DNA of 64,000 nt from Parabacteroides sp. PF5-6 (GCF_029504695.1 NZ_JAQFIN010000002.1:1-64000); one strand, 5' to 3'. Numbered from the stretch's first letter, positions 27,336 to 35,548 are shown. Program-made: numbers and translations. The notes: generated by a model from the sequence alone, not told the origin.

Positions 27336-27582
27336 AAGATTGGAAGATTTCTGAACTTGGATTATACGGATTAAATGATTTACTATGAACCTGAATATAT
27401 CTCACTTACAAACTCATAGACTATCATTTAATCAGTATAATCCAAGTTCAGACAATCCTCACATATCACAAGATTGAAAAGCGCGCCACGCGCGTGCCGC
27501 AGGCTCTCTCTTGCCGTCAGTTTCAACTGACGGATTTGAAGCCGGAGGCGCAGCCTCAACCGCTTTGGGTTTCAACCCCGGC
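27336..27582 (-). repeat. Composite repeat, left copy: family C hairpin plus family B (reverse orientation)
   Basis: 27336-27475 is a long hairpin: GAACTTGGATTATACGGATT pairs with AATCAGTATAATCCAAGTTC. 27479-27582 is a family B unit in reverse: GCGCGCCACGCGCGTGCC, AGGCTCTCTCTTGCCGTCAG, TTTCAACTGACGG, GGAGGCGCAGCCTC, GGTTTCAACCCC. Reverse-complemented, the whole 247-base block aligns nearly base for base with 32091-32360 on the plus strand. The two copies therefore form an inverted pair around the gene at 28092-31712. Confidence 0.8.
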
Positions 27583-27612
27583 ATCACAAAAGGATCAAGA
27601 GGTAATAGTTTG

Positions 27613-27706
27613 AACCACGAAGTTCCACTCAGTTTCACGAAGTTTATATCGGATTGATGATTGGAGTTCGGCTCTTGCTTTGTGTTACTTTGTCAACTTC
27701 GTGGTT
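27613..27706. repeat. 12-bp inverted repeat AACCACGAAGTT / AACTTCGTGGTT
   Basis: The arms at 27613-27624 and 27695-27706 are perfect complements 70 bases apart. The segment lies between two family B copies that face each other (27479-27582 reverse, 27724-27820 forward). No gene is seen from 26984 to 28091. An open frame at 27654-28010 runs through repeats and a terminator and is not credible. Confidence 0.55.
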
Positions 27707-27723
27707 AATCTCTGAACCTAAAG

Positions 27724-27820
27724 CTGGGGTTAAAACCCGCAGCGGTAGAGGCTTCGCCTCGCATTATGCTGACCGTCAGTTGAAACTGACGGCAAGAGAG
27801 AGCCTGCGGCACGCTTCGCG
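27724..27820 (+). repeat. Family B repeat, second left copy (forward orientation)
   Basis: GGGGTTAAAACCC, CAGCGGTAGAGGC, TTCGCCTC, ACCGTCAGTTGAAACTGACG and GCAAGAGAGAGCCTGCGGCA appear in order. It is inverted relative to the copy at 27479-27582 and in the same direction as the copy at 32091-32194. The core GTCAGTTGAAACTGAC is a perfect palindrome. Confidence 0.8.
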
Positions 27821-27862
27821 TATCAAAAGATTCCTAAAGCTCCCCTATCCCCAAACAAAACA

Positions 27863-27900
27863 AGCCCGGCGGGAAATCCCGTCGGGCTGTTATTTTTTTT
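27863..27900 (+). terminator. Orphan rho-independent terminator
   Basis: AGCCCGgCGGGA at 27863-27874 pairs with TCCCGtCGGGCT at 27877-27888, followed by GTTATTTTTTTT. It is strong on the plus strand, yet no plus-strand gene ends nearby, since the last is the GH10-like gene 880 bases upstream. On the minus strand it is followed by TGTTTTGTTT and could end an RNA coming from 28010. Confidence 0.75.
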
Positions 27901-27934
27901 CATGTTGGCTTTTCGCAAAGCTACTGATGAAGAC

Positions 27935-28013
27935 TTTAGTATTTCTCACTTATTCCCTCTCGCAAGGTACTTACCTGGCTCTCCCGAAGGAAAGGTCGGC
28001 GCGTGAGTGATAT
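27935..28013 (-). ncRNA. Candidate structured RNA of unknown function
   Basis: On the minus strand the stretch folds into a closing stem CTCAC/GTGAG (28002-28008 with 27945-27951), a hairpin CTTTCC-TTCG-GGAGAG and a second hairpin AGGTA-AG-TACCT. Minus-strand transcription from here would meet the hairpin at 27888-27863. No promoter of the usual type is evident, so it could also be the 3' region of the surface-protein mRNA. I do not recognise a known RNA family. Confidence 0.25.
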
Positions 28014-28028
28014 TAATTTATTATTATT

Positions 28029-28073
28029 AAAAAAATATCTTTTAGCATAGTCAGCACTTTAACGATGCTGACT
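28029..28073 (-). terminator. Terminator region of the large surface-protein gene
   Basis: On the minus strand AGTCAGCATC...GTGCTGACT forms an eight-pair stem (28073-28049), and a run of seven T begins about 13 bases later (28035-28029). It lies 19 bases after the stop of the 28092-31712 gene. The distance to the T-run is longer than usual. Confidence 0.5.
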
Positions 28074-28091
28074 ACGCTGACTATTTTATTC

Positions 28092-31000
28092 TTATTTTAC
28101 CAATGCTTTTGTAGCTTCGCCAGCAACAGAAACAACAACTACACCTGCCGGAGCAGCGATCGTTTGTTCGTCTTTGTCGAGTACTACGTTAGCAATTACC
28201 TGACCTAAGATGTTAGCCACAACCACTTGTTTGCCGGCAGCACCCTTGATCGTTACATAACCCTGACCAGCTACTACGTTAACTTTCGCAGCGTCGATAC
28301 CTTTGTTAGAAGTCGGATTTTCGTCGGTCAGTTCCAGGTTGAATTTCTCAGCGTTCTGATAAGCATCTGCCATTTCAGAACCTTCACTCCAGAAATTGGT
28401 TATTACAGGCACACCATTCTGGATTTTCACCCAACCACCATTCCATAGAGGAGCGATACCACCAGCAAAAGGAAGTATCTCATCATCGAATTTCCAAGAT
28501 TCAGATTCAATCAAGAAGTCGTTTGAACCTTCTTCCAACAGACGGAACTGGAACAATACCGGAGAATGTTGGTTTTTCTTCAGATCGAATACATTCGCGT
28601 CAGCACCCAAAGCAGAGCTTGTGATATGCAATACGCTGTCTTTTGTCAATTTACCTTCAACAAAGGCCAGACGAGTATAAGTCTTTTCCCATGCGAATGG
28701 AGTATCAAAACCGTATTCAGCTACAGAGTCAATCAAATTCACCAGGAAGCGGCCGGTAATATAACCTTCGCTACCTTTAACCGCGTGGATACAATCCATA
28801 CCGTGGATCGGGCAAGGAATATCTTCTACGTCTTCTTCTTCTGTTTCAGCCAATGAGATCAGGTATTGCGGCATAGCCGTACCTTTCATATAGCGTACTT
28901 TCATAGCAGCTTTCGCTTCGTCACCTTTACCTTCAACACCTAAGAAGTTCATGCCTTTATCTTTTGAATATACGCTGTTCGCATCTTCATACAGATATTC
29001 AGGAACATTAGAGTTTACGCGGAAGAACTTAACGATATTGATATTATCATCTTCTTCTTCCAATACACCTAATTTACGATAGTACGGATAAGTTTCTTCT
29101 TCCACTTTGAAAGCTGAAGTAGCGACTTCTTCGCCAGTAACATCACCCAAGCTACCATATACCCATGCCAACAGATTAGTGCTGACAGCTACTTTAGATA
29201 CCGGAGTTGCGATAACATCTTCTCCTTCTTCGCCCATTTCAACAGCTACAAATACATAATAGCAAGAAACAACACCGTCTTCATCTACTTCGTAGTTTTC
29301 TTTCAGATAGAAAGGAACAGCAGCTTCTTCATCTTCCGACAGGATATACTTTTTATTTGCTTTGTCATAAGCGATAACCATCTCGTTTGCCATGCCCCAC
29401 AATGAAAGATTGTTCAAGTGTACATAATACGGAGTACGTTCCAAAGCAACCAGATCTTTAAGAGCTGTAGAAGTAGCACCATATTTATCAACAAAAACTT
29501 TACCGTCACCTACCGGAACCGGAACCAATTCGAATTCAGCCGGAGCAGCATCCGCAGCACCTACGAACAGACCATTTTCACTGATAACCACAGGGTTATC
29601 CATAGAAAGTTCGTGCAGATAACGGAAAGAGAAACGTTGTTTCGTAGCAGCCTCAGCACTTACATTCTTATAACCTAAAGTTTTTGTTTTGATATCGTCC
29701 ACTTTCGTGTATTCGATAACGTCACCACCTAAAGTAAAGAATTGATTTGCTTTATCGGTTTTATAAGTCACCTGTGTAGCACCGGTAAAGATATCTTGAC
29801 CTTGACCATTTGCAAACTCACGGTTTACGAAAGTAGCCGTATTATTCTTCGTAGAAACAACTACCCACTGAGCAGCAGGAATATGTTGGAAATTCTGACG
29901 TTTTTCCTTATTTACATATTCGAATTTTCCGTCCAATGAATATTTCGCATATTTACCAATGCGGCTTTCATCTTTACTGTCTACAACCTGCAGGATATAA
30001 ACACCTGTCGGAACTTGTGTCTGTACATATTGTGAGCTTGTTCCGATATGAGAAACCAGGATAGATTCTTCACCGAAGGTATAAACGATTTCATTCACCA
30101 GCTGAGCATAAGTCAACAAATGTTTCTGTGAGATTCTACCATCTGCGATATCAGCTTTTGCCCATTTAGAGTTATTGGCATCTGCTTTGTCAGCTGCTTT
30201 GTTAATATAGGCCTTTGACTCAATTTCAACAGTTCCTTTGGCTACATTATACGTAAACTTAAACAAATAAGAATCTGCTAAACGTTTTGTCGTTTTTGTA
30301 GTCGCACCATACAGGTCATCTACAGTCGTTTTAATCAGGTCGCGTTTCAACTGCTCAGTTCCAGCATATACTGCAGTATCCACCACCAGATATTTCTTAT
30401 CTGCTTTTGAATACAGAGCTACCCATGCGTTTGTGATATCACGATAAGATGCATCTTTCAGTGTCAGTTTAGTAACATCCAGCAAATCGTCATTAGCAGG
30501 ATCCACAGTAAGAGCACGTGCCTGAAGTTCTTTTGTAAAATCACTGGGCTGTGTGTTTTCCGGATTCGTTGTCAGTGAAAAATAGCTATTAAGAGTAGCT
30601 ACGATACCGCCATCATAGTCACCAGCTGTACCCAGCAAGGTATTGATATCATTAGCTGCCAGAGGCAGGGTTCCTGTAATCGTTTGCGGAGTGATTTTGA
30701 TTGCTCCACCAGCAACAGCACCTGCTTGAGCATCTGCTAATGCTTTATCAAAAGCTTTCTTTTCATCACCTTCAGCATCAAAAAGACTGACAGCAGCGTT
30801 ATATACAGTTTTTACGTCAGCTTCTTTTGTGTCCACGTCAGCTGCCAATGCTTTAAAATCAGTAACCGCGTCATTTAAAGCATCTTGATAAGTTTCAAAA
30901 GCAGTATTAATATCAAGATCGTCTAAAACAACCATATTTGCAGGTTTCCCCATCTCAACGGCTAACGCTTCGATAGCTGTTCCAAGAGCATCCAACAAAT

Positions 31001-31712
31001 CCTGGTTATCGTCTGCAACATTAGTCCAACCATCGTACATCGCTTTAGCAGCAGTTAATACAGCAGCTGATTTAGAAGCTAACTTCGCTTGAACAGCAGC
31101 AACAGCAGCTGCTCCTTTTGCATTTGCAACGACAGCTGCATCAATTGCATCAGTCTTTACATTTTCTTTATCATCGAACAATAAAGGAACCACCTTAGCC
31201 GGAGCCGATCCTGCTGCAGGATAAAGGCCCAGAACAACTACCTGGTCGGGTTTGTTCGCATTGTTCGTGTAATTAAAGAAGAAATCGGTTCCAGCGGTAA
31301 CACGACCTCTCTCACCATTCCATTTCACCAAGTCACCACCCATAAGGTTTTCACCACCTTTAGCATTAGCCAAGCTTGTCAAAGCGTTGCTCAAATCTAA
31401 AGATAAAGCTGCACCGCTGTATGCATTTCTAAATTCATACACTGCATTTCCTTCTACAGTAGAAGCAGTGATAAACCAAGATGCTCTCTGAAGTGTAGCA
31501 TAGTTAGTAGAGATCGTAGCTAAGTCCAAAGCAATCAAACCAGAAGAGGCTTCATTGTCTAAAGTAAGATAAAGATCTCCAGTCTTCAACAAATAAGTAG
31601 TTGTTGATTTGAACGAGCCAGAAGCGTTCACCGGTTCATTAACCGCCGCCTGCGCTCCAAAACTAATCATCGCGAATAACGCGACCAAGAGTGTAAAAAA
31701 CTTTTTGTTCAT
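28092..31712 (-). CDS. Large secreted surface protein with C-terminal DUF6383-type domain
   Basis: 1206 residues with a clear signal peptide (LVALFAMISFGAQA, cleavage near 22). The N-terminal part (about 25-190) is followed by an Ala-rich, probably helical region (about 190-330) and a long acidic beta-rich body. The last 75 residues (NKGIDAAKVNVVAGQGYVTI to TKALVK) match the DUF6383-type tail found on many large Parabacteroides exported proteins. They also resemble a type IX secretion sorting domain (VVVANILGQVI, then VVSVAGEATKALVK). The body is rich in Lys, Glu and Asp, and the gene is visibly AT-richer than its neighbours. Size and composition recall the S-layer proteins of Tannerella and Parabacteroides. 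That is a guess from shape, not a match I can prove. Inverted repeats flank it. Confidence 0.75.
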   Translation of the reverse strand: MNKKFFTLLVALFAMISFGAQAAVNEPVNASGSFKSTTTYLLKTGDLYLTLDNEASSGLIALDLATISTNYATLQRASWFITASTVEGNAVYEFRNAYSGAALSLDLSNALTSLANAKGGENLMGGDLVKWNGERGRVTAGTDFFFNYTNNANKPDQVVVLGLYPAAGSAPAKVVPLLFDDKENVKTDAIDAAVVANAKGAAAVAAVQAKLASKSAAVLTAAKAMYDGWTNVADDNQDLLDALGTAIEALAVEMGKPANMVVLDDLDINTAFETYQDALNDAVTDFKALAADVDTKEADVKTVYNAAVSLFDAEGDEKKAFDKALADAQAGAVAGGAIKITPQTITGTLPLAANDINTLLGTAGDYDGGIVATLNSYFSLTTNPENTQPSDFTKELQARALTVDPANDDLLDVTKLTLKDASYRDITNAWVALYSKADKKYLVVDTAVYAGTEQLKRDLIKTTVDDLYGATTKTTKRLADSYLFKFTYNVAKGTVEIESKAYINKAADKADANNSKWAKADIADGRISQKHLLTYAQLVNEIVYTFGEESILVSHIGTSSQYVQTQVPTGVYILQVVDSKDESRIGKYAKYSLDGKFEYVNKEKRQNFQHIPAAQWVVVSTKNNTATFVNREFANGQGQDIFTGATQVTYKTDKANQFFTLGGDVIEYTKVDDIKTKTLGYKNVSAEAATKQRFSFRYLHELSMDNPVVISENGLFVGAADAAPAEFELVPVPVGDGKVFVDKYGATSTALKDLVALERTPYYVHLNNLSLWGMANEMVIAYDKANKKYILSEDEEAAVPFYLKENYEVDEDGVVSCYYVFVAVEMGEEGEDVIATPVSKVAVSTNLLAWVYGSLGDVTGEEVATSAFKVEEETYPYYRKLGVLEEEDDNINIVKFFRVNSNVPEYLYEDANSVYSKDKGMNFLGVEGKGDEAKAAMKVRYMKGTAMPQYLISLAETEEEDVEDIPCPIHGMDCIHAVKGSEGYITGRFLVNLIDSVAEYGFDTPFAWEKTYTRLAFVEGKLTKDSVLHITSSALGADANVFDLKKNQHSPVLFQFRLLEEGSNDFLIESESWKFDDEILPFAGGIAPLWNGGWVKIQNGVPVITNFWSEGSEMADAYQNAEKFNLELTDENPTSNKGIDAAKVNVVAGQGYVTIKGAAGKQVVVANILGQVIANVVLDKDEQTIAAPAGVVVVSVAGEATKALVK

Positions 31713-31912
31713 ACTTAATTAATTAAATATTAATACTAAAAATTAAATGTTCATTCCGTTTGACTATACGGTAGCATACGACTAAAATAAACTACGGTTT
31801 TATCTGTACAGAAAAGAAGGCGGTTTGTACGGGAAAGTCGGGATTTCGTCCTTGAATAGCTATTTCATTGATAAGAAAGCCCTTGAATAGAGGAAAAAAG
31901 CATGAAAAACAG

Positions 31913-31942
31913 TTGTCCGTAAAAAAGAAATATCTACCTTTG
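31913..31942 (+). promoter_or_regulatory. Promoter-like site without a gene
   Basis: TTG at 31913-31915, 19 bases, then TACCTTTG at 31935-31942 is a near-perfect Bacteroidetes promoter pointing right, with a predicted start near 31949. The next plus-strand gene is more than 3 kb away, and the sequence downstream is a CT-rich tract followed by repeats. It may drive a small RNA or be a remnant. Confidence 0.5.
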
Positions 31943-32090
31943 CAAGTGACTATATTATTAGGTCATTTTCCTTCTCCCCCTCCCCCCTCCTCTATTTATC
32001 CCAATAAAGGTCTTGTTTTGTTATATATATAGGTACACGTACATTAGTATATGCACCAACGTTTGAAGTAGCGAGTGCAGAATCCGTGCA

Positions 32091-32360
32091 AGGGGTTGAA
32101 ACCCACAGCGGAAGAGGCTGCGCCTCCGGCTTAAAAACCGTCAGTTGAAACTGACGGCAAGAGAGAGCCTTCGGCACGCGCTGCGCGCGCTTTCAAATAG
32201 GGTGATGTTGAATTTTCTTCCAATATTTTGAGATGTGAAGATTGTCTGAACTCTGATTCTACTGATTAAATGATAGGCTATGAGTTTGTAAGTGAAATAA
32301 ATTCAGGTTCATAGTAAATCATTTAATCAGTAGAATCAGAGTTCAGAAATCTTCCAATTT
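32091..32360 (+). repeat. Composite repeat, right copy: family B plus family C hairpin
   Basis: 32091-32194 is a forward family B unit (GGGGTTGAAACCC, GAGGCTGCGCCTC, ACCGTCAGTTGAAACTGACG, GCAAGAGAGAGCC, GCACGCG). 32226-32360 is a family C hairpin in which GAACTCTGATTCTACTGATT pairs with AATCAGTAGAATCAGAGTTC. Order and spacing match the reverse complement of 27336-27582. The stem bases of the hairpins differ between the copies, but both remain fully paired. Confidence 0.82.
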
Positions 32361-32487
32361 TCTTCTATTCACCGCTCCGCACCTACTAACTACCAACTAC
32401 CCACTACCAACTACCGAAGAAAATCTTCCAATTTTCTTCGATGCGATTTCTAAACCATTGAAAATAAGACATTAATATCCCCTTCGC

Positions 32488-32572
32488 AAACTTCCGGTAG
32501 TTTGTGCACCAACTACCGGTAGTTTGGCGATAAAGTATTAGTAGTTTGCGCGCAAACTACCGGAAGTTTCTC
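32488..32572. repeat. 22-bp palindromic tandem array of a different sequence (ACTACCGGTAGTTT)
   Basis: Four units begin at 32491, 32513, 32535 and 32557, again an exact 22-bp period. The unit is ACTACCGGTAGTTT plus eight variable bases (GTGCACCA, GGCGATAA, GCGCGCAA). The third unit is degenerate (AGTATTAGTAGTTT). The period and layout match the TTTGCCA arrays, but the sequence is unrelated. Confidence 0.8.
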
Positions 32573-32755
32573 ACATAAAAGTTTTTAGTCCGGTCTTCAC
32601 CTTTCACCCGGTCGCCAGATCCCTGTGTTGATCAGCATTTCGGGTGAAAGGTAGAGGAATACTTAAAAAAACGTCAGACCTTCCCGAAAAGGCTGCCGGC
32701 CTTTTATAAAACCCTGCCGGCCTTTTGGAAAACTCCGGCGGCCTTTTCCGTAAAA
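32573..32755. repeat. Family E element, truncated copy
   Basis: Begins with CACATAAAAGTTTTTAGTCC and the left arm seen at 208-285, followed by three CCGGCC/CGGCGGCC units with GGCC at 32698, 32719 and 32740 (21-bp period). The right inverted arm present in the copy at 208-499 is missing here. It directly abuts the 22-bp array on its left. Confidence 0.75.
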
Positions 32756-33158
32756 GAGGCTATTTTTTGTAGTCGAATGGCAAGTGTTAACAAATATAAA
32801 CGACGAATAGCGGTAAACCGATCATCCCGCACAGAGTTTTTCGTTTTTTTACTACCATCATACAGCCGAGACAGGCGACAGTGTTAAACCGATCACAGCC
32901 GAGGCTCGCCAACAGGTATCAGAAAGTTACTTACAGGATTTTCACTGCTTTTTTTATTATCCAAAATAGCTATATGATTGATATACAGATGCGAAATAAA
33001 ATCCTGTATGATGTAAGTAAAAAAACGAAAAACTTTGTTTGGAGGGTATTTTTGGGTTTTAGCCACGGATCACACGGATTTAAGATGTTAGCAAACTGCA
33101 CGCGCGTGGCGCGTTTTCAAGTATTGTGAGATGTGAAGGTTTACGATATCGGTATCTC

Positions 33159-33323
33159 GGCTCCTCTTCTTAGACAAGAAGAGGGGGACCACGGCTTGCC
33201 GTGGTGGAGCAGTTTGATCTTCTGACAAATGATAAACACCTATCTCATACAAAATTAGGATCAAACTACCCCACCATCGCCTACGGCTCTGGTCCACCCC
33301 CTTCTTTTCTAAGAAGGGGAGCC
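33159..33323. repeat. REPIN-like inverted element, family A copy 3
   Basis: GGCTCCTCTTCTTAGACAAG, GAGGGGGACC, the hairpin ACGGCTTGCCGT and GGTGGAGCAGTTTGATC form the left half. GATCAAACTACCCCACC, ATCGCCTACGGCTCT, GGTCCACCCCC and CTTCTTTTCTAAGAAG, then GGAGCC, form the right. Immediately left (33098-33140) is GCACGCGCGTGGCGCG plus a TGTGAGATGTGAAG tail, the B-C junction sequence. Confidence 0.82.
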
Positions 33324-33453
33324 AGAAATGTCCACTTGCTATTATCCTACACCTTCACATTCTCTTCTATTCACCGCTTCGCGCCTACCCACTACTAACT
33401 ACCAACTACTAACTACCGAAGAAAATCTTCGATTTTCTTCAATCCCCCAGAAA

Positions 33454-34587
33454 TCAGGGTTTGAGGGAGTGGTAAATCTGTTGCGCGGCATGGTGGGAGG
33501 CACCGGGGGCGCCCAGGATACGGATCACCTCGTCGTACTGGTCCAGCATCTGCTGGCGGTAGGCGGGTTCGTAGAGGATGCGGTCGACCTCGCGGCGGAT
33601 ATTATCCAAGGAGAAGCGTTCGCCGAAAAGCTCTTGCACGACTTCCCGGTTGGCGATCAGGTTGACCAATGAGATGAAGCGGATATGGAAGAAATGGCGG
33701 AAAACGAAGTGGACCACCTTGCCGATGGGTGTATAATAGCATACGACCTGCGGCACGCGGAAGAGGGAGGTCTCGAGGGTGGCTGTGCCCGAGGTGACCA
33801 ATGCCAGCCGGCTGTGTTGCAACAGGGGATAGGTCTGGTTGAAGACGATCCGGACCGGGGCCTCCCCGATGTATTGCGCGTAGTAGGCGGGATCGATGCC
33901 CGGCGCGCCGGCGATCACGGGCTGGAATTCCGGGTAATGGGCTGCCACCTTGAGCATGGTCGGCAGGTTATCGGTGATCTCTTGCTTGCGGCTACCGGCC
34001 AACAGGGCGAGAAGGGGTTTGTCGGTCAGTTGCTGCGTTTGGCGGAACGTCGCTTCACTCACCGGCGCACCGGCGAGATAGGCGGCAACGGAGTCGACCG
34101 AGGGGTTACCGACATAGTCGACCCGGTAGTTCATCCGCTCGTAGAAGTCGACCTCAAAAGGCAGGATGCAGAACATCCGGTCGACATAACGGCGGATATC
34201 TTTGATACGGTATTGCTTCCACGCCCAGATCTTCGGGGAGATATAATAGTAGACCGGCAGATGCAACGCGCGGTGTACATACTTGGCGATCTTCAGGTTG
34301 AAGCCCGGATAGTCGATCAGGATCACCACATCGGGCCGATACCGGCGGATATCGTCTTTGCACATCCGCATATTCCGCAGGATGGTGCGCAGATGCAATA
34401 AGACGGGGATAAAACCCATATAGGCCATCTCCCGGTAGTGCCTGACCAGGGTACCGCCCACGGCCTGCATCAGGTCACCGCCCTGAAAGCGAAACTCCGC
34501 CTCCGGATCTTTCGCTTTCAACGCAGCCATCAGGTTGGAACCATGCAGGTCGCCGGAGGCTTCGCCGGCTATGAGGTAGTACTTCAT
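33454..34587 (-). CDS. lpxB: Lipid-A-disaccharide synthase
   Basis: 377 residues, a normal length for LpxB (about 380). It starts MKYYLIAGEASGDLHGSNL, the family's N-terminal signature with GEASGD. YYISPKIWAWKQYR near residue 117 and LALLAGSRKQEI near 195 are also conserved. The GT19 enzyme joins UDP-2,3-diacylglucosamine and lipid X at the inner face of the inner membrane to form the lipid A disaccharide. It follows surE on the minus strand across a 52-base gap filled with ATTACGAATTAAAAATTACG repeats. The two are probably co-transcribed. Confidence 0.97.
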   Translation of the reverse strand: MKYYLIAGEASGDLHGSNLMAALKAKDPEAEFRFQGGDLMQAVGGTLVRHYREMAYMGFIPVLLHLRTILRNMRMCKDDIRRYRPDVVILIDYPGFNLKIAKYVHRALHLPVYYYISPKIWAWKQYRIKDIRRYVDRMFCILPFEVDFYERMNYRVDYVGNPSVDSVAAYLAGAPVSEATFRQTQQLTDKPLLALLAGSRKQEITDNLPTMLKVAAHYPEFQPVIAGAPGIDPAYYAQYIGEAPVRIVFNQTYPLLQHSRLALVTSGTATLETSLFRVPQVVCYYTPIGKVVHFVFRHFFHIRFISLVNLIANREVVQELFGERFSLDNIRREVDRILYEPAYRQQMLDQYDEVIRILGAPGASHHAAQQIYHSLKP

Positions 34588-34680
34588 TACGAATTACGAA
34601 TTAAAAATTACGAATTACGAATTACGAATCAAGGCATTCTTAATTCGTAATTTTTAATTCGTAATTCTCTTTCAGTGTAT
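34588..34680. repeat. AATTACGAATT simple repeat spanning the surE-lpxB junction
   Basis: Repeated ATTACGAATTAAAAATTACG words form an inverted pair (34588-34628 and 34642-34667). The right part lies inside the surE coding end. The same words occur upstream of uxaB (18098-18122). Confidence 0.7.
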
Positions 34681-35422
34681 TCAAATACGCATAATCCGTC
34701 ACATCGATCTTGCAGGGCACCAGGGAGGCGTATCCGCTATCGAGTGCCAGGGTGTCGTTGTCGGGATGGGTGGGGATACGGTTTACGAAGTCGCCGGTCA
34801 GCCAGAAAGCCGGTTCTCCGCCGGGTGAAGCGGTACGCATAAACTCACGTTCCCAACGGCCCTCTGCCTGACGGCATACTTTCAGCCCTTTGACCTGTGG
34901 GATATCGGGCACGTTCAGATTCAGATACGTACCCCGCGGCAGACCTTCTTTCAGGATCCGGCGAGCCACCATCCGCCCCAGGCGGCAGGCTTCCGAGAAA
35001 TCGGCATCCGCCGTATGGTTCAACAAAGAGACACCCAACGAAGGGATATCAAAGACACAGCCTTCCATGGCTGCCCCCATCGTTCCCGAATAGTTCACGG
35101 CAATCGCCATATTGCCCCCGTGGTTGATGCCCGAGACCAACAGGTCGGGCAACCGGCCCAATACCTCATTGACCGCCAGCTTGACACAATCCACCGGCGT
35201 ACCGGTACAGCTATAGATCGTTAATCCACTCTCTTCTTTTACCAATCGATAACGCAGCGGCTGGGTAGAAGTAATTGCCGCGCTCATGCCCGACCGGGGA
35301 CCATCCGGAGCGAAAACCACCACATCGCCCAGGTCACGCAGACATCCGATCAGTTCATTAATTCCTTTGGCTTGCACACCATCATCATTTGTTACCAGTA
35401 TCACTGGCCTATCCTTTGTCAT
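34640..35422 (-). CDS. surE: 5'/3'-nucleotidase SurE
   Basis: 260 residues, typical of SurE. The metal-site motif [12 protein letters not shown] is near residue 10, with [14 protein letters not shown] near 37 and [11 protein letters not shown] near 95. It dephosphorylates nucleoside monophosphates in the cytoplasm. The last nine or so residues ([10 protein letters not shown]) are encoded by the AATTACGAATT simple repeat, so the natural C-terminus seems to have been extended by repeat DNA. A TATCTTTG -7 box lies 25 bases upstream. lpxB follows on the same strand. Confidence 0.96.
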   Translation of the reverse strand: MTKDRPVILVTNDDGVQAKGINELIGCLRDLGDVVVFAPDGPRSGMSAAITSTQPLRYRLVKEESGLTIYSCTGTPVDCVKLAVNEVLGRLPDLLVSGINHGGNMAIAVNYSGTMGAAMEGCVFDIPSLGVSLLNHTADADFSEACRLGRMVARRILKEGLPRGTYLNLNVPDIPQVKGLKVCRQAEGRWEREFMRTASPGGEPAFWLTGDFVNRIPTHPDNDTLALDSGYASLVPCKIDVTDYAYLNTLKENYELKITN

Positions 35423-35446
35423 GTCGATTTATTAAAATTAGTTGTA

Positions 35447-35454
35447 CAAAGATA
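35447..35454 (-). promoter_or_regulatory. -7 promoter box for surE-lpxB
   Basis: TATCTTTG on the minus strand (CAAAGATA on plus), 25 bases upstream of the surE ATG. It is divergent from the parA promoter at 35541. Confidence 0.6.
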
Positions 35455-35519
35455 CGCTATTTTCGGCAAAAGCGCCAGCCGGCCTGCGATCTGTTTCCTC
35501 AAATATCCTTAACGGCGGT

Positions 35520-35548
35520 TTTGGTTTCAAAAAAACAGATTATCTTTG
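35520..35548 (+). promoter_or_regulatory. Promoter of the parA operon
   Basis: TTTG at 35520-35523, 17 bases, then TATCTTTG at 35541-35548, which is 29 bases upstream of the parA ATG. The spacer is shorter than the ideal 20. Confidence 0.6.

Larger units (their letters stand above)
31713..33453. other. 1.7-kb intergenic stretch, repeats only
   Basis: No credible coding region is seen between the surface-protein start and lpxB. It contains, in order, an upstream region for the surface-protein gene, an orphan promoter-like site, the B-C composite (32091-32360), a CTACTAACTACC tract (32382-32420), a 22-bp palindrome array (32488-32572), a truncated family E copy (32573-32755), about 400 bases without recognisable features, a family A element (33159-33323) and a second CTACTAACTACC tract (33362-33445). 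Confidence 0.7.

Noticed and set aside
27654-28010. 118-codon open frame in the repeat-rich gap
   Set aside because: It crosses a family B repeat, a strong terminator and the candidate RNA; the translation shows no protein-like pattern.
27935-28013. 4.5S/SRP RNA, because of a GGAA-like loop near CCCGAAGGAAAGG
   Set aside because: The surrounding bases do not match the conserved SRP helix 8 pattern, and the stem pairing is different.
30000-31712. Frameshift or pseudogene in the large AT-rich gene
   Set aside because: The frame is continuous from signal peptide to C-terminal domain; the composition difference alone is not damage.
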